DNA of 12,570 bases from JBCBKZ01 sp039026975 (lineage in GTDB: Bacteria; Bacteroidota; Bacteroidia; J057), in NCBI GenBank assembly GCA_039026975.1, contig JBCCLI010000175.1, positions 1 through 12,570 of the forward strand, in the 5' to 3' direction. This document shows positions 6,727 to 12,570 of this stretch, one piece after another. Made by a program: the position numbers and the translations under genes. The notes under the pieces are model-generated. The model made no database searches and was not told the origin of the DNA. It was given only the letters and a program-made list of their open reading frames with translations. Position 1 is the first letter of the stretch; each line of letters begins with the position of its first letter.

Positions 6727-7251
6727 TTATGTAAGACCATAATGGATTATCAAGTCTCCTGTGTCCCAACTCTTACAATCTTCTTGGGTATAGCCCAATA
6801 TTTCAACGGTTTGGTATAGGCTGGGTACATCAGAAGCCTCTATTTCCATGAATGGAGGGATAGCTTCAAGAGTGCCTTTGTAGGTATCTATCACTATATG
6901 CGCATTCTTCCATTCATACTGAATTCTGTGCTTGTGGGTTTCCTTGACAGGGTGTAAGCCCAGGCTTAGGAGAATATTTCTCAAGGCTTCAGGATCTTCC
7001 ACTGCCGTCTCTAGTTCTCGCATGACCTTGGCTTCTGCCTTGGAAATGAGTTCTTTTCTGGTGAGAATAACCGTAGGCCCCTCCTGCCGAAGTCGTAGCA
7101 CCCCTCCTGCAGATCTAATTCTACCATCTTCAAAATCATAAAAGGTAGCTTTCATATCATCATCAAAGGAAACCTGCGCCCCTACTGATTCCAGTTTGGC
7201 TTTGATAGCTTCTACGTCTATCTCCAGGATCTTAACTTCTATTTCATTCAT
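6727..7251 (-). CDS. CYTH-domain protein (class IV cyclase/triphosphatase-like)
   Basis: A 174-residue protein filling a whole CYTH (triphosphate tunnel) domain. The signature ExExK appears at the very start as E3-I-E5-V-K7. Other tunnel residues seen are R53 and R55 in VLRLRQ, R65/K66 in LTRKE, K107 and R109 in HKHRIQYEW, D122 in VIDTY, and E136/E138 in FMEIEA. Such enzymes bind triphosphates with divalent metal; members include class IV adenylate cyclase (CyaB), thiamine triphosphatase and inorganic triphosphatase, and sequence alone does not choose among them. The VIDTYKGT...FMEIE pattern is of the CyaB type. It is followed 27 bp later by the OmpA-family gene in the same direction. The 5' side is a long structured intergenic region. 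Confidence 0.9.
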   Translation of the reverse strand: MNEIEVKILEIDVEAIKAKLESVGAQVSFDDDMKATFYDFEDGRIRSAGGVLRLRQEGPTVILTRKELISKAEAKVMRELETAVEDPEALRNILLSLGLHPVKETHKHRIQYEWKNAHIVIDTYKGTLEAIPPFMEIEASDVPSLYQTVEILGYTQEDCKSWDTGDLIIHYGLT

Positions 7252-7348
7252 GACAGATGTACGCGCTTATAGTGGCGTATGCTAAGAGACGCTTTCCTGC
7301 TGAGGAAGTCAAGTGAATACTACTACGGAATTTTAAATGGAATCGTAT

Positions 7349-7575
7349 AGTGGACAGGAGTCCTCCACTTTACGGTTTGCAAGCAGGAGCTTTCAAACCC
7401 TCAATTGTGTAAGGGACAAGCTCCTGCTTGTTCGAGGGCTAGTCCAAGAGCATGTGCCGGAGCCTCATCCGGTATCCCGTCTTGGAGTGAACAACTATTC
7501 TGACCAAGTAGTACGTGCAGCGACTAAAGTCGCCGATCCATTTGATTAGGATGAGCCCACCATTTCAATGGTGGG
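7349..7575 (+). ncRNA. Candidate structured RNA, stem-loop rich, no coding
   Basis: Between the CYTH and sanA-like genes lie many perfect inverted repeats. AGTGGA 7349-7354 pairs 7364-7369. CAAGCAGGAGCTT 7380-7392 pairs 7418-7430 (13 bp). Alternatively GGTTTG 7374-7379 pairs 7394-7399 around AAGC/GCTT with loop AGGA, and GGACAAGC 7414-7421 pairs 7426-7433 with loop TCCT. CCCTC 7398-7402 can pair GAGGG 7434-7438. TCCAAGA 7443-7449 pairs 7480-7486 and encloses CCGGA/TCCGG (7457-7461, 7468-7472). GCGAC 7520-7524 pairs 7529-7533. CCCACCATT 7556-7564 pairs 7567-7575. One pair (7415-7432) is G-U only if the RNA is plus strand, a weak clue to orientation. No known Rfam class was recognised. Alternatives are the degenerate end of a mobile element, such as an IS200/IS605-type right end or omega-RNA-like scaffold, or untranslated DNA of the neighbours. 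Confidence 0.45.
7556..7575. repeat. Perfect 9-bp inverted repeat near sanA 3' end
   Basis: CCCACCATT and AATGGTGGG are separated by TC only. It lies about 20 bp past the stop of the minus-strand sanA-like gene, so it may be that transcript's 3' hairpin. However, no T-run follows on the minus strand (CTCATCC instead), so it is not a standard intrinsic terminator. It is also the last stem of the structured segment described at 7349-7575. Confidence 0.7.
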
Positions 7576-7594
7576 GAATAAGGGTCTCACCCCA

Positions 7595-8245
7595 TCAGGA
7601 AATTTCGATTTTGATAGGATCTCCCAGGAAGTGAGGTTGGGTGTGGAGAATATAAACATCTAGGATGGCTTTTACCCTGGCTAAATATTCTCTCAGGTAG
7701 GTTTTGGGGGCATACATGCTGGAGACAGTTTGGGCGTTAAACCCTACAGCTTCTATTCCATTGGCCTTGGCTATGAAAATGGCGCGCTGGTTATGAAACT
7801 TCTGGGAAATGACAGTTAGCTTATCCTGCCCGAACACTTCTCTGGCCCTAATAATGGAATCCAATGTTCTAAATCCTGCAAAATCCATGGTAATGACCTG
7901 CTCTGGTACGCCTCTTTCTAGCAGGGCTTTTTTCATGTCCCGGGTTTCATTATAGTATTTTACCCTATTGTCTCCGCTGATGATGATGTGCTTTACTTTG
8001 CCGCTGGTGTAAAGGTTGGCAGCGGCGTCCATGCGGTAGGTAAAGAATAAGTTTTCTCTTCCACTTTTTACGTACTTACTGGTTCCCAGTACAATAGCTA
8101 CCTCATTGACAGGCAAGTCGTCAATAGTTTCATAGATGCTACTATTACTAGTAGACACCACCCACTGGTGACAAAAACCAATGACCACTAGGGTTATGAT
8201 CAATGCAAGGAACCCATACTTTAACATCAGGCGTAAGTAGGACAT
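7595..8245 (-). CDS. sanA: SanA/YdcF-family (DUF218) membrane protein
   Basis: A 216-residue inner-membrane protein: one N-terminal transmembrane helix (about residues 10-28) and a periplasmic DUF218 domain. Family motifs seen are AIVLGTSKYVKSGRENLFFTYR (50-71, the SanA form), SGDN at 90-93, DFAGFRTLDSIIRAR (121-135) and SQKFHNQRAI at 147-156. SanA proteins in Enterobacteria affect envelope permeability and vancomycin exclusion at high temperature; the biochemical activity is unknown. The symbol reflects closest resemblance, not proven equivalence. The gene stands alone in its transcript as far as can be seen: 192 bp separate it from the upstream beta-barrel gene, with a terminator between. 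A 7-bp hairpin sits just before its start codon. Confidence 0.88.
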   Translation of the reverse strand: MSYLRLMLKYGFLALIITLVVIGFCHQWVVSTSNSSIYETIDDLPVNEVAIVLGTSKYVKSGRENLFFTYRMDAAANLYTSGKVKHIIISGDNRVKYYNETRDMKKALLERGVPEQVITMDFAGFRTLDSIIRAREVFGQDKLTVISQKFHNQRAIFIAKANGIEAVGFNAQTVSSMYAPKTYLREYLARVKAILDVYILHTQPHFLGDPIKIEIS

Positions 8246-8251
8246 GGCTTA

Positions 8252-8269
8252 TACTCAACTTATTGAGTA
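8252..8269 (-). promoter_or_regulatory. Inverted repeat just upstream of the sanA-like start
   Basis: TACTCAA (8252-8258) and TTGAGTA (8263-8269) form a perfect 7-bp stem with a 4-base loop, ending 6 bases before the ATG at 8245. It could be an operator or a hairpin in the leader that limits ribosome access. No standard ribosome binding site is visible beside it. Confidence 0.4.
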
Positions 8270-8360
8270 AACGTATGCTCGCTAGTTAGGGTTGGATAGA
8301 TTCAGGTGAAGGGACAATAATCAGCAAAAGCGTCTGAGAAGTAAATTATTGAAAAGACGG

Positions 8361-8400
8361 AAGAAAACAAAAAGCGTATTCGTTTCTGGAACGAATACGC
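8361..8400 (-). terminator. Rho-independent terminator of the beta-barrel gene
   Basis: GCGTATTCGTT (8374-8384) and AACGAATACGC (8390-8400) form a perfect 11-bp stem with a 5-base loop. On the minus strand it is followed at once by TTTTTGTTTTCTT. It lies 37 bp after the stop of the beta-barrel gene, and is the clearest terminator in the window. Confidence 0.92.
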
Positions 8401-8437
8401 ACACTAACTATCATATCAGAACATGGCTAACTAATTT

Positions 8438-9064
8438 TTAGAGCGCAATCCCGACTGTAATGGCAGTATTTACATTGATGCCTTTTACAGGAGCAAGGGA
8501 CAGGGTTTCAGCGCTTTCCCAAACTTGATTTTTGAAGTTGTCATAGGTAGCATCAAATTCAACTCCAAGTCTGAGAATTTTAAGAACGCGTACGTTGGCA
8601 CCCAGTAATACACCTAGGCCTGCACGTACATTTCCGTTTGAAATATTTCTTAGGTTATTTTCCACTAGGTCTTCTCCTACCACTACTACAGGGACAAATG
8701 CACCGGGATAAATGTCTAGCCACTTATTTTGGCCCACCATAAAGTGTTTCTCTATCCCAAAAACCCCTGTTATGTCTTGTCTGCGGGCCTGGTAGTCAGT
8801 GCTGATGCCGCCGCCTACTTCATACTGTAGGTTATCAAGACCGGCTCCTAGCCTAAAGGCCCATTTATTATCAGTGTAGTATCTCAAGTTTAGGCCCACG
8901 GAAGTGCTACCCTGGTAATCAATATCTGCTACCTCAGAATTTACTTGATCCCATTTAAACTGGCTTAGGTTGACAGTAGCACTAAACTTTTGGGCAGTAG
9001 CTGTATAGGTTAAAAAGACACAGAATGAGAGGGTTAGGATTGACCCAAAAATGAACTTTCTCAT
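8438..9064 (-). CDS. Outer-membrane beta-barrel protein
   Basis: A 208-residue exported protein. The signal peptide covers about residues 1-24 (MRKFIFGSILTLSFCVFLTY then TATAQ). The mature part alternates short amphipathic strands with loops: VGLNLRYYTDNKWAFRLGAG, GVFGIEKHFMV, VRAGLGVLLGANVRVL and ILRLGVEFDATYDNFKNQVW, and the last strand ends in VGIAL. Size and pattern fit a small eight-to-ten-strand barrel of the porin-family or OMP_b-brl type common in Bacteroidota. Such proteins are often annotated only as outer membrane beta-barrel; no ligand can be inferred. It appears to be a single-gene transcript, with a strong terminator downstream and 303 bp of gene-free DNA upstream. Confidence 0.85.
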   Translation of the reverse strand: MRKFIFGSILTLSFCVFLTYTATAQKFSATVNLSQFKWDQVNSEVADIDYQGSTSVGLNLRYYTDNKWAFRLGAGLDNLQYEVGGGISTDYQARRQDITGVFGIEKHFMVGQNKWLDIYPGAFVPVVVVGEDLVENNLRNISNGNVRAGLGVLLGANVRVLKILRLGVEFDATYDNFKNQVWESAETLSLAPVKGINVNTAITVGIAL

Positions 9065-9367
9065 GTGATCGGTTTAATTGGTTAACATTATAGCTCGAAA
9101 TCCTAATCAGGTTTTTCTGATTCACATACCCCCTCATATGGTCAAATGATATGCCTGTGGAAGGGGAGAGTGGGAGAAAAGGGGGATTTTGAAGAAATAA
9201 TGTCCTTTCTGAAACCTATCAAATAGAGTCTCGTTTATAGGAGGTCATTCTCTTTTATAAAAGGCTGATTTTCTATGATTTAGGAGAAAATGTATGTTTA
9301 TTAATACAGCAATACTGTATACTAAAATAAACAGTTAGTAAGTATGGGTATACTAAAAAGGGTACAA
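9065..9367. other. Gene-free region upstream of the beta-barrel gene
   Basis: No credible gene. It contains a 6-bp inverted repeat AATCAG/CTGATT (9105-9110, 9117-9122) about 40 bp before the barrel start. It also has a second one, ATACAG/CTGTAT (9304-9309, 9315-9320), and an 11-bp direct repeat near the sulfotransferase stop. A 14-codon ORF at 9294-9338 follows AGGAGAAAA but is too short to support. The barrel promoter should lie here; no good TAnnTTTG match was found. Confidence 0.45.
9317..9358. repeat. 11-bp direct repeat pair
   Basis: GTATACTAAAA occurs at 9317-9327 and again at 9348-9358, 31 bp start to start, close to three helical turns. The first copy overlaps the ATACAG/CTGTAT dyad. 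It could be a tandem protein-binding site or a remnant of a small duplication. Confidence 0.6.
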
Positions 9368-10300
9368 TTATGACAGCTCAAACCCAAAACGTTCCAGGTT
9401 TTTCCCCATCATTTGGTTTAGTGTATCTATTTGCGTAGTAGTTAGATCTTTTTTCCACTTCCCTATAGAAGTTGTATTAGGCTTTACCCTTACCTTCTGA
9501 AAATTTGAAGCCTCTACTATATCATCTCCTAGCTTTTGGGTGAAGCCGTGGTATTCTAACATTTTCTCTGAGTAGGGCACCCCAAGAAATGCTGCTACTT
9601 TCTGGAGAATAATAGGAGCATCAGAAACTAGCTCTTCATATCTTACCATCATAAGGCGGTCTGCTGCCCGTTTCTGAATCCAGTCATACATATCTACGCT
9701 GAAGTTCCATGCATCAGCCCGGCTTTCAATATCATCCGTTTTATCTCTGACTATCCAGGATCTAACTACGTCCCTTCCGTCCCGCATGAGAAAAATGTAT
9801 TTACTTTCCGGAAATACTCTGTAGATATCCTTTAGGTAGAAGGTGTTCCTGGGAGTTTTATCTCCCCAAATCTGGAACTGCTCTTTCTGCTGCTTCCCGT
9901 AGGCTACATAAATCTCATCTATAATTCGCTGGAGGCTTTGTTCTTTTTTGGGGAGATGATAGAGCTTGGTGAGCAGATCTCCGGATTGGAGGTTCCATTT
10001 GATAGCGCCTTCCGTAGCCGTGAACTCACTGACAGCTATGCTTACCAGATCCCGCCACTCCAGGAAGTTCATAAGCTGGTACTTAATGATGACATTAGGG
10101 AGGCGCCACTGTTCTGTGGGGACTACTATATCAGGATGTGCATCTAGCATAGCGGAAAACATGGTACTACCATTTCTTCCTGACCCAAAAACAAAGAAGG
10201 GAGAACAACTCAGTTCTGATACGGACCCAGTGAGCGCATGCCTACGTGGTAAGACATTGCTGGCTTGCATCAGAAAAGGGACTAATCGCTTATACTTCAT
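9368..10300 (-). CDS. PAPS-dependent sulfotransferase family protein
   Basis: A 310-residue protein of the Sulfotransfer_3 type. The 5'-phosphosulfate-binding loop is FVFGSGRNGSTMFSAMLDAH (37-56), GDKTPRNTF follows at 146-154, and the 3'-phosphate-binding motif is YIFLMRDGRDVVRSW (168-182). The C-terminal IGKWKKDLT...NLERFGFEL is the usual family ending. Such enzymes transfer sulfate from PAPS to hydroxyl or amino groups of glycans, lipids or small molecules; the acceptor here is unknown. No signal peptide is evident, so the enzyme is probably cytoplasmic. It is divergent from a polysaccharide flippase gene across 94 bp, which makes a glycan acceptor plausible. No PAPS synthesis genes are in the window. 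Confidence 0.92.
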   Translation of the reverse strand: MKYKRLVPFLMQASNVLPRRHALTGSVSELSCSPFFVFGSGRNGSTMFSAMLDAHPDIVVPTEQWRLPNVIIKYQLMNFLEWRDLVSIAVSEFTATEGAIKWNLQSGDLLTKLYHLPKKEQSLQRIIDEIYVAYGKQQKEQFQIWGDKTPRNTFYLKDIYRVFPESKYIFLMRDGRDVVRSWIVRDKTDDIESRADAWNFSVDMYDWIQKRAADRLMMVRYEELVSDAPIILQKVAAFLGVPYSEKMLEYHGFTQKLGDDIVEASNFQKVRVKPNTTSIGKWKKDLTTTQIDTLNQMMGKNLERFGFELS

Positions 10301-10355
10301 GTAGATACACGTATGTTAATGCTGGAAAGCAGCCAGAATAATTGCGAAAAAACAG

Positions 10356-10363
10356 TTTATTTG
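10356..10363 (+). promoter_or_regulatory. Weak -7 promoter element for the flippase
   Basis: TTTATTTG matches TAnnTTTG at 7 of 8 positions and would place transcription start near 10370, 25 bp before the flippase ATG. No TTG is found at the expected -33 distance, so support is weak. The same 94-bp gap must also hold the promoter of the divergent sulfotransferase. Confidence 0.3.
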
Positions 10364-10394
10364 TAAATAATCCTTGAAATAGAGCTGATATTGT

Positions 10395-11897
10395 ATGGGG
10401 GTCGTAAGAAAGCAGAGTACACTTACCACCTTAACTTCTTTTCTGGGCGGTGTTATTGGCTTTGTTAACCAAACCTTTCTCTTCGCAAAATTAATGGATC
10501 CCGATGAATTTGGACTAGCAAGGGTGCTAGTCACCGTCGGGGTGATGTATGCGCAGCTCTCCTTACTTGGGTTTCAGAATGTTATTCTCCGTTTCTTTCC
10601 CTTCTTTCAAAATCAGGAGAAAGGTCATCATGGTTTTCTTTCTTTTGGGATTATATTTATTCTAGCTGGATTTATTTTTACTACTTCCCTCTTTCTTCTA
10701 TTTCAGCCCCAGGTAATAGCGGTATATGGAGAGAAATCTCAGCTGTTTGTCACCTACTACAGATTAGGGATACTATTCGGGTTCTCTTACCTGGTATATA
10801 TCTTTTTTTCTAACTACCTCAGATCCTTGTACGACTGGTTTATTCCCCGCCTGATTAATGAAGTAGGTCTCAGGCTGCTGGTTACCTTGGGGATCTCCCT
10901 ATATGCATTGAATATCCTGGATTTTGAGATGTTTATCTGGGTGTATGCGGGTATGCATGTATTGATGGCAGTAGGAGTCATTATCTACACTGCGGCTAGA
11001 AGACAGCTTCACTTACCTACTTTCAGAAACATTCAGATCCAGAGCTACCTCAGGCCTATGCTGAGTCAGGCATTTTTTGCTTCTATAGGGGGGATTTCTA
11101 TTCATCTGGTATTAGCTATAGATACGCTTATGTTGGCTAGCCTGGGACTAACGCCTGTGGCTGTATACTCCCTGATGGTCAATTTTGCTGCCTTTATGTT
11201 ATTCCCTTTTAGGTCTTTGGTAAACTTATCCTCCCCCAGGGTGGCAGAGAATTGGAAAGACCAGAATACTGCTGCGATAGGTGTGCTGTATAAGCGGGTA
11301 TCTCTGCTAGGCTATATTAGTGGGATTTGGTTATTCTTTGTGATCTGGCTGAACCTGGACAATGTGTATAGCCTGATAGGTAAGGAAGCCTACATGGGAG
11401 GGAAAATGGTGTTTGTCTTTATAGGGCTTGCCAGGTTATTTGATATTGTCAGTGGGTTAAATACTACCATTCTGGTTACCTCCAAGGCATTTAAATATGA
11501 TCTTTTATTTAATGTCCTTCTTCTGCTTATTTCTGTAGCTACTAATTATTACTTCATTTTTATGCTTGACTGGGGGGTAGATGGAGCTGCTGTAGCTACT
11601 ATGATCTCTATATTCTTATATAATGCTTCCCGTGTAATCTTTGTCTATAAGTTGGCGTCTATTCATCCTTTTAGTAGTCAGTTAATCTATGTTACGGGTT
11701 TGGCTTTGGGGATATGGATAGCTGTTTCTTACTTACCTGAGGTGGCATTCCCCCTGCTGGATATAGTATGGAAGTCTTCCCTTTTTACCTTATTTTTTGG
11801 CTTAGCTATTTTAGGATTTCGGATTGCACCGGATCTGAATGAGTTCGGGGAGATCATTTTATCCCGTCTTACTAAGTGGAAAAGTCAGATATTTTAA
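10395..11897 (+). CDS. Polysaccharide flippase (Wzx-like, MOP superfamily)
   Basis: A 500-residue polytopic membrane protein with about 12-14 hydrophobic helices. It begins with the typical oligosaccharide-flippase pattern: LTTLTSFLGGVIGFVNQTFL, then ARVLVTVGVMYAQLSLLG, then NVILRFFPFF. Charged cytoplasmic loops such as SPRVAENWKDQNT follow mid-protein, and a variable C-terminal bundle closes it. Members move undecaprenyl-linked glycans across the inner membrane for O-antigen, capsule or exopolysaccharide assembly. Length is normal. No glycosyltransferase or polymerase gene is adjacent, so the glycan is unknown. The only glycan-related neighbour is the divergent sulfotransferase. The ATG at 10395 is preferred because it leads directly into the conserved first helix. 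Confidence 0.92.
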   Translation: MGVVRKQSTLTTLTSFLGGVIGFVNQTFLFAKLMDPDEFGLARVLVTVGVMYAQLSLLGFQNVILRFFPFFQNQEKGHHGFLSFGIIFILAGFIFTTSLFLLFQPQVIAVYGEKSQLFVTYYRLGILFGFSYLVYIFFSNYLRSLYDWFIPRLINEVGLRLLVTLGISLYALNILDFEMFIWVYAGMHVLMAVGVIIYTAARRQLHLPTFRNIQIQSYLRPMLSQAFFASIGGISIHLVLAIDTLMLASLGLTPVAVYSLMVNFAAFMLFPFRSLVNLSSPRVAENWKDQNTAAIGVLYKRVSLLGYISGIWLFFVIWLNLDNVYSLIGKEAYMGGKMVFVFIGLARLFDIVSGLNTTILVTSKAFKYDLLFNVLLLLISVATNYYFIFMLDWGVDGAAVATMISIFLYNASRVIFVYKLASIHPFSSQLIYVTGLALGIWIAVSYLPEVAFPLLDIVWKSSLFTLFFGLAILGFRIAPDLNEFGEIILSRLTKWKSQIF

Positions 11898-12131
11898 TAA
11901 ATTGGAATGATTTAGTAATTTTAGTTAGGGTTATGAAAAATCCTGGTGTACTAGAATAGACTACATTGGAAGTAGTCAATGCTGAGAAAACAATTTTACT
12001 ATAGGCTTGTCGTTTTTAGCATACATTATTGGATATCAGGGATTTTTGTTGAGATTATTTTATTGAAATTTAGATATTTATAAGGCTGAAAATCTCTACT
12101 TTTTTAATTTGTTTGGGCGGAAGACTAGAAA

Positions 12132-12159
12132 TATGCCAATATTTCGAAATAAAGGCATA
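12132..12159. promoter_or_regulatory. 28-bp dyad, possible operator
   Basis: TATGCC (12132-12137) and GGCATA (12154-12159) flank a perfect 10-bp palindrome ATTTCGAAAT (12141-12150), with three unpaired bases between arm and core on each side. The symmetry is centred about 70 bp upstream of the -7 element of the following gene, a position suited to a regulator site. No cognate regulator is in the window. Confidence 0.4.
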
Positions 12160-12213
12160 AGATTTGCTTGAATAGAGTGTTCTTGTAGATCGCGCAGGAA
12201 TCCGACCCACAAA

Positions 12214-12221
12214 TATATTTG
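12214..12221 (+). promoter_or_regulatory. -7 promoter element of the last gene
   Basis: TATATTTG is a perfect match to the Bacteroidota -7 consensus TAnnTTTG. Transcription would begin near 12228, about 17 bp before the ATG at 12245. A -33 TTG is not found at the usual spacing (nearest at 12183-12185, 28 bp away), so the promoter may need an activator. Confidence 0.5.
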
Positions 12222-12244
12222 TAGCATCTTATCTCAAGGCAAAC

Positions 12245-12570
12245 ATGCAACATACACAACTCGTTGCGCTAAGGTCTGCCCTTGCTTTGTTTTTGGCAGC
12301 TTTCGCCTTCGTCTTACCGGTCGAGGGCCAAATTCGTTTTCAGAAATCCTATAGCGGAAACCAAGACTATACACCTATAGCATTAGCTCCCACTTCTGAG
12401 GGTGGGTACGCCATGCTGGCCAATACCCAAATCAATCCCCCTGACAGTCAAATTGTACATCAGGACTTTTCACTCACTATTACAGGAGAGGACGGAACGG
12501 TACTATGGACTAAGTCCTTTGGGAATGAGTCTGATAATACCGGCTTTGAGCTGGTACAGACCCTGGATCA
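12245..12570 (+). CDS. Secreted repeat protein, 5' part only
   Basis: The frame is open from the ATG to the window end (108 complete codons). It starts with a signal peptide: MQHTQLVALRSALALFLAAF, then AFVLPVEGQ with likely cleavage near residue 28. Two copies of a repeat follow: RFQKSYSGNQDYTPIALAPT leading into EGGYAMLANT, and LWTKSFGNESDNTGFELVQT. The pattern (aromatic-x-K-S-Y/F-G-N-x-D...GGY) is that of large Bacteroidota secreted proteins with propeller-like repeats, which usually end in a type IX secretion sorting domain. That C-terminus is outside the window, so the export route is inferred. A perfect -7 element lies 24 bp upstream. Confidence 0.85.
   Translation, partial: MQHTQLVALRSALALFLAAFAFVLPVEGQIRFQKSYSGNQDYTPIALAPTSEGGYAMLANTQINPPDSQIVHQDFSLTITGEDGTVLWTKSFGNESDNTGFELVQTLD

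Larger units (their letters stand above)
11898..12244. other. Gene-free region with dyad and promoter of next gene
   Basis: No coding frame is supported. A 6-bp inverted repeat GACTAC/GTAGTC (11959-11964, 11972-11977) lies 60 bp after the flippase stop but has no T-run, so it is at best a weak end signal. The second half is AT-rich and holds the dyad at 12132-12159 and the -7 element at 12214-12221. Confidence 0.5.

Noticed and set aside
7337..7549. A 70-codon plus-strand frame in the structured region
   Set aside because: It spans the perfect inverted repeats, has no recognisable family pattern and no ribosome binding site; RNA or repeat structure explains the sequence better.
7252..7594. 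tRNA, tmRNA, RNase P RNA or group II intron
   Set aside because: The cloverleaf arms, RNase P conserved regions, tmRNA ends and intron domain V motifs were looked for by eye and not found.
9294..9338. A 14-codon ORF after AGGAGAAAA
   Set aside because: The ribosome binding site looks good, but the frame is too short and overlaps the dyad and direct repeat, so it gives no independent evidence of coding.

Overview
The window looks like chromosomal DNA of a member of the phylum Bacteroidota, probably Cytophagales-like. The evidence is a TPR/PD40-propeller/OmpA-like protein, a DUF6702–HupE/UreJ_2 gene pair, weak A-rich ribosome binding sites, one perfect TAnnTTTG-type -7 promoter element, and a secreted repeat protein of the kind usually exported in this phylum. 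No tRNA, rRNA, CRISPR array, intact insertion sequence or phage gene was found.

Layout. (1) 1-191: gene-free DNA with two copies of a 35-bp intergenic repeat. (2) 192-2571, minus strand: a tight run of three genes, M19 membrane-dipeptidase lipoprotein, DUF6702 protein and HupE/UreJ-like membrane protein. (3) 2572-4749, plus strand: an AT-rich accessory pocket. It holds a UPF0175 antitoxin, a PIN/DUF3368 toxin split by an in-frame TAA, an orphan 204-residue protein that may be a degenerate ABC-ATPase-like domain, and about 500 bp of gene-free, possibly decayed DNA. (4) 4750-7251, minus strand: a 649-residue TPR/PD40/OmpA envelope protein behind a CYTH-domain protein. (5) 7252-7594: a gene-free stretch packed with perfect inverted repeats. 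It can be drawn as a compact RNA of about 230 nt, including two hairpins with complementary loops. This is the strongest candidate for something undescribed. (6) 7595-10300, minus strand: a SanA/YdcF-type membrane protein, an outer-membrane beta-barrel protein with a clear terminator, and a PAPS-type sulfotransferase. (7) 10395-12570, plus strand: a polysaccharide flippase divergent from the sulfotransferase, then the start of a large secreted repeat protein that runs off the end.

The conserved genes are mostly cell-envelope functions: peptidoglycan-anchored OmpA protein, SanA, beta-barrel protein, and a sulfotransferase divergent from a glycan flippase. The last pair suggests, but does not prove, a sulfated surface glycan. 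The pocket at 2.6-4.7 kb and the structured segment at 7.3-7.6 kb are the accessory-looking parts. No complete new defence or mobile system is visible. The best leads are the structured RNA candidate, the broken toxin beside an intact antitoxin, and the degenerate ABC-like orphan.
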